64,000 nucleotides of DNA. Source: Petrosia ficiformis (lineage: Eukaryota > Porifera > Demospongiae > Haplosclerida > Petrosiidae). Positions 36,161 through 51,100 of this stretch are shown in pieces (positions within the stretch are counted from its first letter, which is position 1; every line of letters begins with the position of its first letter). Position numbers and translations under genes: made by a program. Under the pieces are notes generated by a model. It had not been told where the DNA came from and searched no databases. It worked only from the letters and a program-made list of their open reading frames with translations. Location: NCBI GenBank assembly GCA_947044365.1, contig OX345641.1:2609460-2673459 (forward strand), given 5' to 3'.

Positions 36161-39100
36161 GTATGTAGTGTATTGTGACTATTGTCTGGAGAAACTAATT
36201 TTAGTAAATTGATTGTGATTGCTAATATTTACACACATACATTGATGAATTATTCTGCGGAGATTATTCATAATCACTTGTTGTATCCATATAAGTGAAG
36301 TTTAGGTTCAGTATTTAATATATGCCGCAGTGACAAAGGGTTGGTCCGCTGAAATTAGGCCAGTTATCTCTGTCATGGAAGGTTAAATGTTTTAAAAATA
36401 CTAGTATAAGACCTTAACAGAGGTAAATAGCCCTATGGTTTGGTGAACTTTGTCCTTGTCACTGTGGCATAATTATGTTATAATTAATAATGAAACCTAA
36501 ACTTCACATAATAATTTATTATACTGTTATATCTAAAATATGCTCCCTGCTGGCAATAGTAACTTTAATGTGTAGAAATAAGTGTTATAAATTATCTCTA
36601 TGGTAATGGAGAGTTGTGAAAGTTATGCCTACCTCACCTTCCCATCTGATTATGTGAAATGTGAAAGACAGTTAAATAAAAATATCAGTTGAGATTTTGC
36701 TTGAATTATTTAATATTTTTCAACTAGTCAGTTGATTGCATGTTAACTTCTACTGCACTAGAAAATTAGAAATTCTGATAATGTATATTCTGAATTAAGG
36801 ATGCCTTCATATTGAGGACACAGTATTAATCAACCTCTGAATAAAGAACACTTTACGCTTTACTACTATCCTTTATAAAGAGGTAGCATGTATCATAATC
36901 TCTTCAGTATAATAAGAATAATAAATATTATACAGTTGCTCAACAAGCAAGTGAGGCAAGGTTTTATATTGTTATTATTCAAAGTTAAAGAAATTCATAG
37001 TTTGTGACATTTCTTTTGCTCTCCCAATGTAAAGTGACTTTATATATATAATAAATATATATATATATATAATTTATGCATAATTATACAATTTTATATA
37101 ATTATCTTCGTGTGTAAATCTGCAATCATTGCATTATCTATCTACCTTTCTGGTTTTGTGATGGAGTAGTTATTGATAATTATAATATTCAATTGTTGTT
37201 TTTAATCTTGTAAATCAGCAAGAATGATCTAGTTATTTTATTACAGACCCAATCCATCCCTGTATTGAGACAGACCAAAAATGTGCTATTACAGCAGCAA
37301 GGAAACTCAAAGAAGAGTTTGAAGAACTTCTTGTTTTCCTATGCAAATGTTTGAGTGCTGTTAATGATGTTCGTCTTCTTAAACTTCGTCTCAATTGGTT
37401 CTTAAACTCAGAGAGACAAAACACACCAGATGTTCGGCAGCAACATTTTCATGAACTGCAATCGTTATCAACTCCAGATGCAATTCTTAACTACCTTGTT
37501 ATTGCAGATTTCATTGGTTACTTAAATTATGAGCTTCTTGGTGTGTTTCAGAAAGTGGTCAAGAGTGATAAATTAGAAACCCAGATTCAGCAATATGTGC
37601 AACATCATGATATGTTTCTGAAGTCGACAAATTTAAACACCATTGTCGATATCTTTAAGCAATATCCCGAGCTTGCTCCAGCTTCACCTATTGGTCTTCC
37701 TAAATTTACGATTCAACTTGAAACTTCTTGGGAAGGCAGAAGTTCTTATAGTTGGAAAGAAGTGCTTGAGAGGCAAGCTTATTGGCCTCCTTTTGCCATG
37801 ATTGCGAGTATATCAAGGAATTGCATAATTCTTACAATTGCTATTTTTCCACTTTTTGTGCCTGCAGTGGTGAGAGATTTAACAGACCAGAAAGTTTTAG
37901 CATTGCTGGAGAGGGAAGGATTGAGTGTAGAGCTTTCTTCGGATCTTTTACAATTGCGAGATGATATGGAACCAGAAATATCTGAAGATGAAACTATAGA
38001 AGACAAGAATGTATCGGTGAGCAAAAGATCAGAGTCAGAGATAACTTCTTTCAGTGAAGAGGATGGAGAGGGAAAGGAAACATATGATGAGGAAGTACCT
38101 GTGAAAGCAAAGACCATTTCCATACTAGAACAGGTATAAGTCATGACAACAATTTTTATGCTTTGAGCTAAAAAAAGTATTTTATTGGCATTTTCTACAA
38201 TGTGCTTTGTATCTGTAGCATGCATATTTTATTTTGTTTATGTGATATGCCCAATATATGACAGAGTACCACAAATCATGTAACTTTCTTACATAAATTC
38301 AAAATTGTGTATAGTGCTAAGAAAAGCATGAACATTTTGATGATGCATGACTAGATTAATTTATTAACTAGATTAATTTATTAACTTGATTAACTGTATT
38401 ATTTCACAGTGAACAAGATTCTTGAGTTAATTTCAATGCTTGCCATTTTAATATTATTATGCCCATCCCTATGACTATTTCCAGTGATGAGATTCATGAT
38501 GGGAGTAGTCTGTTAATTAATGTAAATTAGTCTCATCCCCAGCTGTGCCCACTATACATGAAGTAGCATGTGGCATTTTGAATTAATATTTTGGGGTCAA
38601 AATGGTGTTGTATTCTGGAAGGCTAGAGTACCAGCCCATTGGCAGATATCTAAATTAATTGTGTATTTAACACAAGGATGTCATGTACTTAGAAGATTCA
38701 ATTGACTTCTTCCAGCTTCTGTCATTAAATCCTTTATTACTAAAAGAAACCAAGAGAATTGTGTGTTGTATATTCTCTACATGAGCAAAAGGTCTTGTGT
38801 TCTGATTTGGTTTGTGGATGCTATGCTAAGATTTGTAAATCAGAAAATAAGTGCAGTTATTGTTAGATCTCCTGTTTTTAAATGCAATTGAGTGACATGG
38901 CTGGGGATGAGACTATATAGGTGGATTGATTATTTTCACAAGTACACTTCCACCGGTCCCACCCAATCCCATTCAAATTGTAGGCTAAGCATTGAATTTT
39001 TGTCTACTGGTAACTTTATTTAGTGTAGCAGGCTATAGTTTATCACAGCTTATATGTAACTATGCCAACAGCATCTCACCACATCAAGTTGTTATGATTT

Positions 39101-42100
39101 GTGTGTTGGTTCATAAAGTATTCATGTCATTGATATTATTTTTTTCAATTGAATTGTTGCATTGTATATATGAAATGTTTGCCAAACCTCTATTAGTTTA
39201 TCACTGAACAGGATGATGATCTGACAAAAACAGTCCGCAGACGAGACCAAGCTATTGAAAGACTAATCAAGAAAGAAGGAAATCCTGTATGTGTTTAATA
39301 TCAAGTTGCATAATCAAGATTTCAATATAATTCTCATGTTATATACATGTAACAGTATTTCAATGTAATAAGTAGACTTTTGTTACTTCATATAGAATAA
39401 GGCTTTGCTGGAAGCAGTTAGGATGGGTAATACCTCTGTTGTTGAGGGATTAATAAATCGTGGAGCTGATGTTAACTACATTCATTGGGTCAGTTATATT
39501 GATCATTATTTGGTAATGAATTATTTGCATTTATCACAATGAACTACATCTAGACTGTTATAATTACTAGTGGGAAAATGTGTTTGATAATAGAATATTG
39601 CTAGAGAGCAATGTACTGTAATGACTTGAATATATATTTGCTTGTTTCTGGTGAAATATGAAGTATTAGTAGATTAGCTCACTGTTTTGTTATACACGCA
39701 AGTAGGTACTATACATGTATGTAGATGTTTATAGCAATAACTGACAGAGGCAGATTCAGAAAAACTGAGAAGGTGGCGAAGCGTGGTGAAACTTATATAG
39801 GTGATTGATTCCTTATTCATAGGGGTGTGGTCATTAATTTCCACCAATCTTTTGCTCTGGTGTGTAAAGCAAAGAAGCCTTCTTTGAGGGTGTGGGTTGA
39901 CAAAGTCTACAATTAAGGTCATATTGCATATCTTGTAGCACATTTTGATGGATTCTCACCATAAAAGTCAATCCTCTGTCATGGTTGGTCTGATAGACTA
40001 TGTCTTCAGAAACATTTGTTGACTTTTATACGTTTCATTCTCACAATCATTCGCTGATTCTGTACAGCCTGTCCTTACTAGTTCTTTGATGTTACGAAAG
40101 GAATATTTATGGTGTAGCATGGATACAGCCACTAGTTCATTGAGCTTGCGAGGCTAGAAAAGAGTTCCATTGAAACCTACAAACCCCCTCTGGATCCTCC
40201 ACTAACCTCAATGTTGTAACTGTTTTTCTCACTGCAAGCCTAGATAGGCAGTAACATGGAGCAAGAAACTTCCTTCACACCATTTTTATTTCACTAAGAA
40301 TTTCTGTTCAGTTTCTGTTTGTCCACAAACTATAAAGAAATATTCAAATTATCAAATAAAAAAATACATTCTAAAATAAGAAATGCATATTTGAAGTTTA
40401 AACACTCGTTTTGACACTATTTTGAGTTATATTTACTTAAACTACGAATCAAACAGATTCTGTGTTTTCGAATCAGTTCACAATAATTGTTGGGTATTCT
40501 GATAATTGCTTCAACAAAATTCTAATTAATTTTGTTTGTAGTGTACTATCTCACACTTTTGTGCACGTGTAGACACTAGCCTCAGTGTTTTTTACTTTTC
40601 TTGCTATAACAGACCTTTTTTTACAATTTTGATTCGGTTGTTCAATGATGTACACATGCTGAAACATTAAAGTAGTATCTGGATACATAGAAATAGATTC
40701 TATGCTTAGTACAATGCATAATTGTCCTAATGATTGGATATCCATTGTTTAAACAGCTAATCTACACTAAAACACAAATGCAAAACCGAAATAGCTATTG
40801 TAATCCTCCTCACACACAGTGATGGTTACGCAGGTGTGCACAGACTGTTAGGTTTGGGGGGAGTTGTATAAAGATAAAATTCATAACTATGTCATTATTA
40901 ATTAACTCCAACCTCATGCCCCTACAATGCATGTAAGCTTATGTATTGCCACTGGCACTTGTGTGTTGATTGTTAAATTGTTAGACTGAACATGGTGCCA
41001 ATACAGAGAATATGGTAAGGAACTTGTAATAAGTACATGTACATATAAACTTGTGTTTCAAATTTGTATTTATATTTGTAAGTAGTGCAACTATATTAGA
41101 TGATGTTCATATGTAATGAAACTGTTTCATAACTTGTTCACTACAGTTGGGCAGAAGTTCTTTACATGTAGCTGCAGAGGAAGGTCACGTGGATATTGTT
41201 AATATCTTAATAAAACATGGTGGCATTGTGGATACAAAGGATAGGGTAAGGAAGTTGTAATAAGTACATGTACTTATATACTTGTGTTTCAAATTTGTAT
41301 TTATATTTGTAAGTAGTGCAACTATATTAGATGATGTTCATGTGTAATGAAACTGTTTCATAACTTGTTCACTACAGTTGGGCAGAAGTCCTTTACATGT
41401 AGCTGTAGTAAAAGGTCACGCTGGTGTTATTGATATCTTAGTCAAACATGGAGCCAATACTAATACAAAGGATATAGTAAGGATATTGTAATAGATACAT
41501 GTGCTTATGTACTTGTGTTTGAAATTTGTATTTATAATTTTAAGTAGTGCAACTATATTAAATGATGTTCATGTGTAATGAAACTGTTTCATAACTTGTT
41601 CACTACAGTTGGGCATAAGTCCTTTACATGTTGCTGTAAGAGAAGGTCACGCGGATATTGTTAATATCTTAGTAACACATGGTGCCAATGTTGGTAGTGT
41701 AAGGAACTTTACATATTATTATAATCAGTTACAATTATTTCAATGTCATTAGATTAGTAGTAATTTGTAATTTAAAATATTTGGAGCAATGCTTTTCAGA
41801 TTTCAAAATAGTACATGCATTTTTCCTAACTATTATAGTCAGTACTTCACAAAGCAGAGAATCAGGAAGTTCTTGAGATACTTACTTCACAGAAGACAAA
41901 GGTATAGATTTAAGTGAAATTGGCAGTTTTGTTATAGGGAAAGATGTTTTGTGTTGAGTACAGTGGAACCTCTAATATCAGACATTCCAAAGAGCAGACA
42001 CCTGATACAAGCGATTATCATTTGTGCGTGGACTAACCATCAATAATTAACTTAAATGTAATCATGAAATATGGACACCTCTATTCTCTGCACAATGTAC

Positions 42101-45100
42101 AAAATATTTGTATATACGAAGTCCAGCAAAGTTACTCCTATAACGTAATAATAATAGAAGGTAGTAATAATAAAAATTATGTGTAATAGTTCCTCCTGCT
42201 GTCCTGTGTTCATATGATGGTAATAAAAACAAGCTTTTGGACACCTCTATACAAAAGACACAAGCATCTGTTCAGAGGTTCCACTGTGTGTACTATAGTC
42301 ACTTCATAAATGTGACTTTGTATAATTCTGACCATGTATCGTGTTGCTGTTATTAATTGTATTCATGTGGTAGATTTTATTTGTAACATGTTGGACTGAC
42401 TTGTATTTGTTATCAACAGGATGATCATCTTGTGAATATAATTAGTCTAAAAGAAGAAGTTGATGAACTTGAAAGTCTAATCAAGAAAGGGGCAAATCCT
42501 GTAGGTTGAAATACCAATAAACTATTTCAAGTCTAAATGCAATTCTTATGTTGTAATTATTTTACATTATTATAAGTAATATTCTGTTACTTTGTTTAGA
42601 ATAGAGCTTTGCTAGAAGCAGTAAAATTGAATAATATCACTATTATTGAGAGACTAATAAAGTGTGGAGCTAATGTTAACTACTGTGATAAGACAGTAAG
42701 TTCATTGAAAATGTTTAAAGTTGTATTGTTATGAAGGAATCAAACAAATTTGTAATTACAATTTTAAGTAGTGCAACTATATTAGATGACGTTGATGTGA
42801 AATGAAACTGTTTGATGTCTTGTTCACTACAGGATGAAAGAAGCCCTTTGCATGCAGCCGTAGAAAAAGGTCACACTGATGTTATTGATAGCTTAGTGAG
42901 ACATGGTGCCAATGTCAATACAAAAGATAGGGTAAGAAACTTGTATGATTTTAAGTAGCGCAGCTATATTAGATGATGTTCATGTGTAATAAAAATGTAG
43001 GGTAAGGAACTTGTAATAAGTACATGTGCTTATATACTTGTGTTTCAAATTTGTATTTATATTTTAAGTAGTGCAACTATATTAGATGATGTTCATGTGT
43101 AATGAAAATGTTTATTGGCCTATTCACTACAGGATGAAAGAAGTCCATTACATCTAGCAACAGAGAAAGGTCAGACTGACATTGTCAATATACTAATAAC
43201 ACATGGTTCCAATGTGGATACAAAGGATAGGGTAAGGAACTTGTAATAGATACATGTACTGTGATGAGACAGTAAGTTCATTGAAAATGTTTAAAGTTGT
43301 GTTGTTATGAAGGAATCAAACAAATTTGTAATTACAATTTTAAGTAGTACAACTATATTAGATGACGTTCATGTGTAATGAAACTGTTTGATGTCTTGTT
43401 CACTGCAGGATGAAAGAAGCCCTTTGCATGCAGCCGTAGAAAAAGGTCACACTGATGTTATTGATATCTTAGTGAGACATGGTGCCAATGTGCATACAAA
43501 GGATAGGGTAAGGAACTTGTAATAGATACATGTGCTTATATATTTGTGTTTCAAATTTGTATTTATATTTGTAAGTAGTACAACTATATTAGATGATGTT
43601 CATGTGTAATGAAACTGGTTTTACTATTTATTCACTACAGGAAGGCAGATATCCTTTACATGTAGCTGCATCGAATGGTCAGGCTGACATTGTTGATATC
43701 TTAGTATCACATGGTGCCGATGTAGATAGTGTAAGGAACTTTACATAATATTATAATCGGTTGCAAGCATTTCTATGTTATTAGATTATAGTATGAGCTT
43801 ATTTGTAAATTTAAAATGTTTTCAATAATACATTTCATTTTTAAAGTAATTAAATAACATTTTTTTCTAACTAATATAGTTAGTACTTCACAAAGCAAAG
43901 AATCAGGAAGTACTTGAGATACTTACTTCACAGAAAAGAAAGGTAAGTTTAATGGAAATTTAGCACAGGTTTTTTTTAAGTCAGTGGAACCTCCAATAAT
44001 GTACATTCCTTGATACAATGGACAATCCTTTGTACAGACTTATCTTCAATGTGTTCACACCCTCTTAAATACAGATGCTTCTATTCTTTACACAATGGAT
44101 GATAGTTACGGTGTGGATATTGAAAGATAGTGTTAGTTAAATTGGTTAATCCGAACGTAGGCGGAGGTTATAGTAATCGAGCATGCATACGCAATTTGTC
44201 GAAGATTCTATATAGAAAGGTTGAATGTGGTCTTTGTTTTTTGGGCCTCGTCATAACAAGTGTTTCTTCAGCTATCTGTGAAGTCTTGTCACCAGTTCTG
44301 AGAAGATATGAATCTGAGTTGATGAGGAACGCCCATGAAGCCCTGTTTCATTGTTGATTGTTTATGCTGAGAAGCATACATTCATAGTAGCATCTTTTTA
44401 GCGAAGGTTTCTGTACTTTAGTGCATTCATTCTTACTGCAATGCCTTTTTATGATCAGTACTTTTAAACATGTAGGATTATAATAATTTGTGTACTGCAT
44501 TCCATAAAGAAATCCTTTTGTGATCATCTATAAGATTGCAATCAAAACTACATACCCCTGAATAAATGACACCTCTGGGCAAAGTACACAAGCACCTATC
44601 CAAATGGTGCATGCTGCTATTCTATGTTTTCACAGTATGTGTCCTACATACCCCTGAATAAATGACACCTCTGGGCAAAGTACACAAGCACCTATCCAAA
44701 TGGTGCATGCTGCTATTCTATGTTTTCACAGTATGTGTCATACACTGATAATGTATTGTGTTACATGTTACTATATTCATGTTTAGATATTAATTGTAAA
44801 TGTTTATAACATGTTTGACTAAACTTGTATTTATTATCAACAGGATGATCATCTTGTGAATGTAATTAGTCTAAAAGAAGTTGATGAACTTGAAAGTCTA
44901 ATCAAGAAAGGGGCAAATCCTGTAGGTTGAAATACCAATAAACTATATTTACAATCTAAAATCCAATTCCTATGTCATTAATTTACACGATTCCTTATTT
45001 AGAAATTGGATTTGTAAAATAGTCAGCACAACATGTATGGCATAAAAGAGTAAGACCACAAAACAGAAAACAGACAGGACTTATATAGCAAGTAACTGGA

Positions 45101-48100
45101 GACAACCAGACTAAACCCAATACATAAACATAGATGAATTGTATCTCAGTTCACAATGTACAGATTACTGTAATTAATATAGGATATAGGCCTGTTTGGA
45201 GGCAGTTATGGGCATATAACACGCATTAGATTGAGGGTGTAGCCCGAGACCAATTATTTAAAAGGTGTTATATGCCCATAACTGCCTCAAAACAGGGCAA
45301 TATAATATATATGTATTTTATACCATGGTAACACAAATGTATGCAATTAAACACCCCTGTTGTCAAGTAGAAGCCATAGTATGGCACTAATTAGTGTTTA
45401 CTACGAAAACAGAAAATGTAATTAGTGGCTAGATAAATCTCCCTGTCTACAGGCATATTTTGGGTATATATCACCTGCTGTACATCAAAGGTTACCATAG
45501 CCATCACCCATGCACCGTGGTATAAGAAACATTAATAACAATACTATTGTACAATTTACTACAAATTGTGAGTAATATTCTGTTACTTTGTTTAGAATAG
45601 AGCTTTGCTAGAAGCAGTAAAATTGAATGATATCACTATTATTGAGAGACTAATAAAGTGTGGAGCACATGTTAACTACTGTGATGAGACAGTAAGTTTA
45701 TTTTAGACACATAATAATTATATTGATTTTTAAGACATGATCAACAAATTTGTATACTACATGAGTAGAAACACCACATATTTTCATAACATTACTAGCT
45801 AGGAATACAATGTTTCAACATTACTACAGTATGAAGGTAATAAAAGATTATAGCACTTTGTCTATGAAAGTAACCAAACGAGTGTTTTATTATGTCAGAA
45901 ACTTTCAATGTTATATTTGATTAGTACCAGTATAGTATGTAATTAAAATTTGATGATGTTCAGTTATAATGAACTTTTGTTCATTATTCTTCCATCTTAG
46001 TGTAGGCAGAAGGGAATGGTAATGATATTGTGTGTCTGTGTGTTTGCAAATATTTGGTAAAACTATAAACATTTGTGGCTGAAACAAGCAACTGGCAGAC
46101 TTCAGATTATACAAGGAGCAGAAATACAATAGGCTTTTGTTAACATTTTTCAGTTATAAGGGTATGAGAATTTATATCACTCACATTACTGTTTCCAGAC
46201 TTGAGAAAACTCCTGCATGTGGACAACTAGACACATCTAAACATAACTTCCACTGTATCATGGCTATTGCTAGCAAAGCACTGCATTAAATAAAACACAA
46301 TTGAGGTAGTTGTTGTTACAAACATCAAGCACTGGCTAATAGCATTCTTGCCATGAAAGTTACCACCTATTTCAAGTCATGTGTTGTGCACGAGATTCAC
46401 ACATGTTTAAGTGTTTTCTCACGTTTAACTCTTTTACAGGAGTCTTTCAAGACCTCCCTTTGTTGAATAATTGTTTTTTTCTTAAACAATATTTTATGCC
46501 ATTCGAATGACAATGGGTAGGCCAGATAGCACAGAACTAATGAAATGGCTTCCCTGGGAAACAATACACATCAAAAAAAAGTTACAACATATAATTAATT
46601 TTAATGAAGTAAGCGTGGATGACAAGACAACAAAAGAAGGTAGGGAATTCCACAAAGTAATACCACTAATAAAAAAAGAGTACACACATTAAAGCAAGCA
46701 TAATACCAACGGAGTGTTTTTGGCAAAAGACTGAACACTTTATAGGGCATTAATTTGGTTCTTTTTATAAGGATCTCAAACAGAGCTACAATATTTCAGT
46801 TGAGGAAGAACTAATTGCTTATAAAAGTTAGTAACAACTTGAGAGGGAACACAATGAAACTGTTGATATATAAAAAAAAGTTTCTTTTAAGCTTTTTTAC
46901 ATGTTAAATCAATCAAGATAGGTCAGAACATAATTCTAAGATAATAATAAGATGAGACGGCTTTAATCACACGGCCATCAAGTGTAAGGTTATGTTTAGG
47001 TGGGATTCTTGACCTTGAATTAACAAGGGATTTGGTCTTGTTTTGATTGATGACAAGGCCGTTCATCGTGATCCACTTAGAGATAGCAAAGATGTCTAGC
47101 TGCCATCAATGGCTTATATAACACGATGTCATCAGTATTAAGAACTAACTTAGTACCTTCATTAAAGGAACTTAGAATTAGCCATTCGTATAAATGGAAA
47201 AAAAGTAGTGGACCAAGGATGGAACCTCCTGGAACACCAGAAGATTCATCTTGGGGTGATGAGCTCTGACCCTTTAAAACGACACACCGTTTCCTTCCTG
47301 AAAAGTAATCCTTAAACCAACGATGAAGAAGGCCTGTAATACCAATCTTATGAAGATAGAAGAGAAGTAACAAATGTGAAACGTGACAAATGCTTTAGAG
47401 AGGTCAAAAAAGATCACATCAGGGGACACCCTTTTATCAAGTGGCTTCTAACAGTCATGTGAGACATGGAGAAGAGCTTCCTGTGTAGAACTAACTGGAC
47501 GATGACCAAACTGGCAGTCAGATATGAGGGAGCGAGTGTGAATGAAAAAAGACACTTCATTATGTACAATTCTTTCCAAAATTTTGGACAAAAGGATATT
47601 GGTCTGTAGTTACATGCTTGAGCAGGGTCGACATCTTTGTAAATGGGGGTAATATACGACATTTTCCACTCACTGGAAATATAGCCAAAGGATAGGGATT
47701 TGTTAAACATTTCAGTGATATAAGAAGTAATGGAAGGGGCAGTATGTCGAATTGTTAGACTTGAAATAACATCGGGGCCTGTGGCCGTGTTGGCTTTTAA
47801 ATTAGTAAGCAATTTAAAACAGCGTTGGTAGAGCCATTTATATACTGAAAGAGTATTGGGAGGAAAAGGAGGTGGTAAAGAAAAGCATGAGGGATGAGTC
47901 TGAGAGAAGTAAGAACAAAAATAGGAGTTAAGTAGATCAGTTTTGGTAAAATCATTATGAGCTTGTTTATTATTGAAATAAAGTGTATCTGGCACAAGCT
48001 GTCTGCGGCCAGAGGTAGATGTATATAAAGAACAGAATTTTTTGGGAATTTGCCGACTACCAGAAAAAGAGAGTCGAAAATCTGATTTGGCAGATCTTAA

Positions 48101-51100
48101 AGCACCAATAACAGAATTTCTAGAATGTTTATATTTAGCCCAGGCACATGTTGAGTTGGAGTGAACAGCTTGATGGTAAAAGGATACTTTCTTTCTAATG
48201 AGAGACGCAATATCTTTAGTAATTCAGGGCACATGCTTGCTAGTGGTAACTATCTGTTTGGGTATCATTATTGACATAATATTTAGGAAGGAAGGAACTT
48301 GTAATAGATACATGTACTTGTATAATTGTGTTTCCAAGTGGACTTTATAATTTGTAACGTTTAATGTCTTGTTCACTACAGGATAGAAGAGCGCCTTTAC
48401 AAGTAGCAGTAGAGAAAGGTCAGAAAGACATTGTGGATATCTTACTAAAACACGATGCTTCTACAGATTTGTGGGATATGGTAAGGAACTTGTAATAGAT
48501 ATATGGGCTTGTATACTTGTGTTTCAAAGGTGTATTTATAATTTCAAGTAGTGCAACTATATGAGATGATGTTCATGTGTAATGAAACTGTTTCTACAAG
48601 ATAGAAGCAGTCTTTTACATGTAGCTGTTGTGATATCTTACTAAAACATGGTGCCATATATGAATAAATTTGATATTATGGGAAAGTTGTAATAGATACA
48701 TGTGCTTATTTCAAAGGGAGAGTTGCAAACATGTACTATATAACAGAAAGGTGCCACAGTCCTGAGTGACGTGCCTTTGAACTCAATGCTGTCACAACCC
48801 CTCGTGTATGGACACTCTGCTACTTTGTACAATGGATGCCAGTCATACTGTATAGCCCTAAATGTTTGCAAGTAAAATTTTAGTGTTTTGACAATATTCA
48901 ACTATTTCATGATAAAATTTTCGCGTTCACCAAAAATGATCACACACGTGACCATTTTGTTTTCGAATCAAAGTTTTACAGTTCGTAAGTCTTCATGAAA
49001 AAGGGAAATTTATAGCCCGCAAAAGTTTAGGACTATACAATACTTCCTTTGTACAATAATACAAATAAATAACCTCTATACCTTTTTGAAACTTATAAAA
49101 ACAACATGCAACAAAAGTATATACAAGAATAATAAAAAACATTTTCAATAAAAATGAAAGAAGATGTAGGGACGTCAAAGCCCAAAAAGCATGTGAACAA
49201 GGTTGGTAGGCTAACATAGGACCCAAAATTAAACAAACCACTTTCATATAACCCTACATAAGTACAGCTCTTTGTATTTTGCTTTATAGTGGTTAAGTAC
49301 TTATGTAGGGTTATATGAAAGAAGTTTGTTTAATTTTGGGTCCTATGTTACATTTGTCCAGCAAGAGCTCGAGACTGAATAACTCTCTAGTTTAGAACAG
49401 GCACAACAAATCTCCTTTTTTTTATTATTGTGTTCCCTCTTCAAATGTAGCACCTCGCCACAAGTTGCTTCTCATACTACTTTGTAAACATGGTATCCTC
49501 TTATATACAAATTCATTTCCATCATTTCAGTTTCTTGAGGTCCAGCTTATAGATCGACTAGCCATTAAAACTTAGCATGAAAGGTACTAGTGTGAACTGT
49601 GCATATGCATGCCCTGTTTTATTGTGAGATAAGGAAACTTTGTTATAGTGGACAAAAAGGGCCATCTCAATAATAGTGTCCTCTTTAGAGGGGTTTTACT
49701 GTATTTATAATTTTAACCCTTAGAGCACTGAGCCTGTTTTTCAAAATTCTTCCCATTTCCAACACTGGCGACTCTATTGCATATAATTTGGCCACCGTTC
49801 ACTTTCTCTACCCCAAACTTGGCTCCTTTTCCGACATGGAGTACTACTTCCACCAACTTGCTTACCGGGACTCGAAAGTCCCCAAGCGCATCATAGGATC
49901 AAATCGAATGCAGTGCTCTCCCTCTTTTGACTGGAACTGGGGCTAACAAAATGACCCCACTGCATGTTGGCACCAGCTACACCTACGATTTCAGGTTTCA
50001 CAGCAAGGAAAATGCCTCAGCTACCCACCAGAGGGCGTGGGCGGGGCCAAAAAATGCTAAATTCGTCGGCAGCGCCCCCTTCGAACCCCCGCATTAACGG
50101 GGGGACACCCCCCTTTAAAATTCCCCCCATAGTCGTTATTTAGGCCAAAGTGCGGCCGAAAAAACATCAACTTTGTTAGCCACATTCCTCAGCTTGTGCT
50201 TGACGCCAATTACAAGCATTTGGACAGCTTCGTGTAGCCAGGAACAGACGGCTAACCACGTAGGGGTGAAATGTCACATATATGTGACATCAGTCCTCTA
50301 AGGGTTAAGTAGTGCAACTATATTAGATGATGTTCATGTGTAATGAAACTGTTTAATGTCTTGTTCACTACAGGATTGGAAAACAGCTTTACATGTAGCT
50401 GCAGAGAAAGGTCACACTGAGGTTGTAGATGTCTTAGTAAAACATGGTCCATATATGCACATGTATAGACAGGATAAAGTAAGTGACTTGTGATAGATAC
50501 ATGTGCTTATCTATACTTGTGTTTCAAAAGTGTAATTATAATTTTAAGTAGTGCAACTATACTAGATGATGTTCATGTATAATTAAACTGTTTAATGTCT
50601 TGTTCACTACAGGATGGGAAAACAGCTTTACATCTAGCTGCAGAGAAAGGTCACACTGATGTTGTATATATCTTAGTACATGATCCATATATGATGGACA
50701 TGGATACAAAGGATAAGGTAAGTGACTTGTAGTAGATGCATGTGCTTATCTATACTTGTGTTTCAAAAGTGTAATTATAATTTTAAGTACTGCAGCTATA
50801 CTAGATGATGTTCATGTATAATGAAACTGTTTCATGTCTTGTTCACTACAGGATGGGAAAACAGCTTTACATCTAGCTGTAGAGAATGGTCACACTGATG
50901 TGGTTGTTATCTTAGTAAAACACGACATGGATACAAAGCTTAGGGTAAGTGACCTGTAATAGATGCATGTGCTTATGCACTATGCTTCAAATTGTGTAGT
51001 TACATACATGAATATTAATTAATGCAATTATTAGAGGATATATTAATGATACTGCAGAAAAGCAAAAGTGCTTTACATCTGGCTGTAGAGAGTGGTCATA

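Noticed and set aside
44130..44357. Independent 75-codon gene in gene C intron 15
   Set aside because: No recognised domain, no promoter or splice partner; more likely an inserted repeat fragment.
47797..47997. Second minus-strand protein overlapping the LINE
   Set aside because: It is the frameshifted shadow of the reverse transcriptase fragment.
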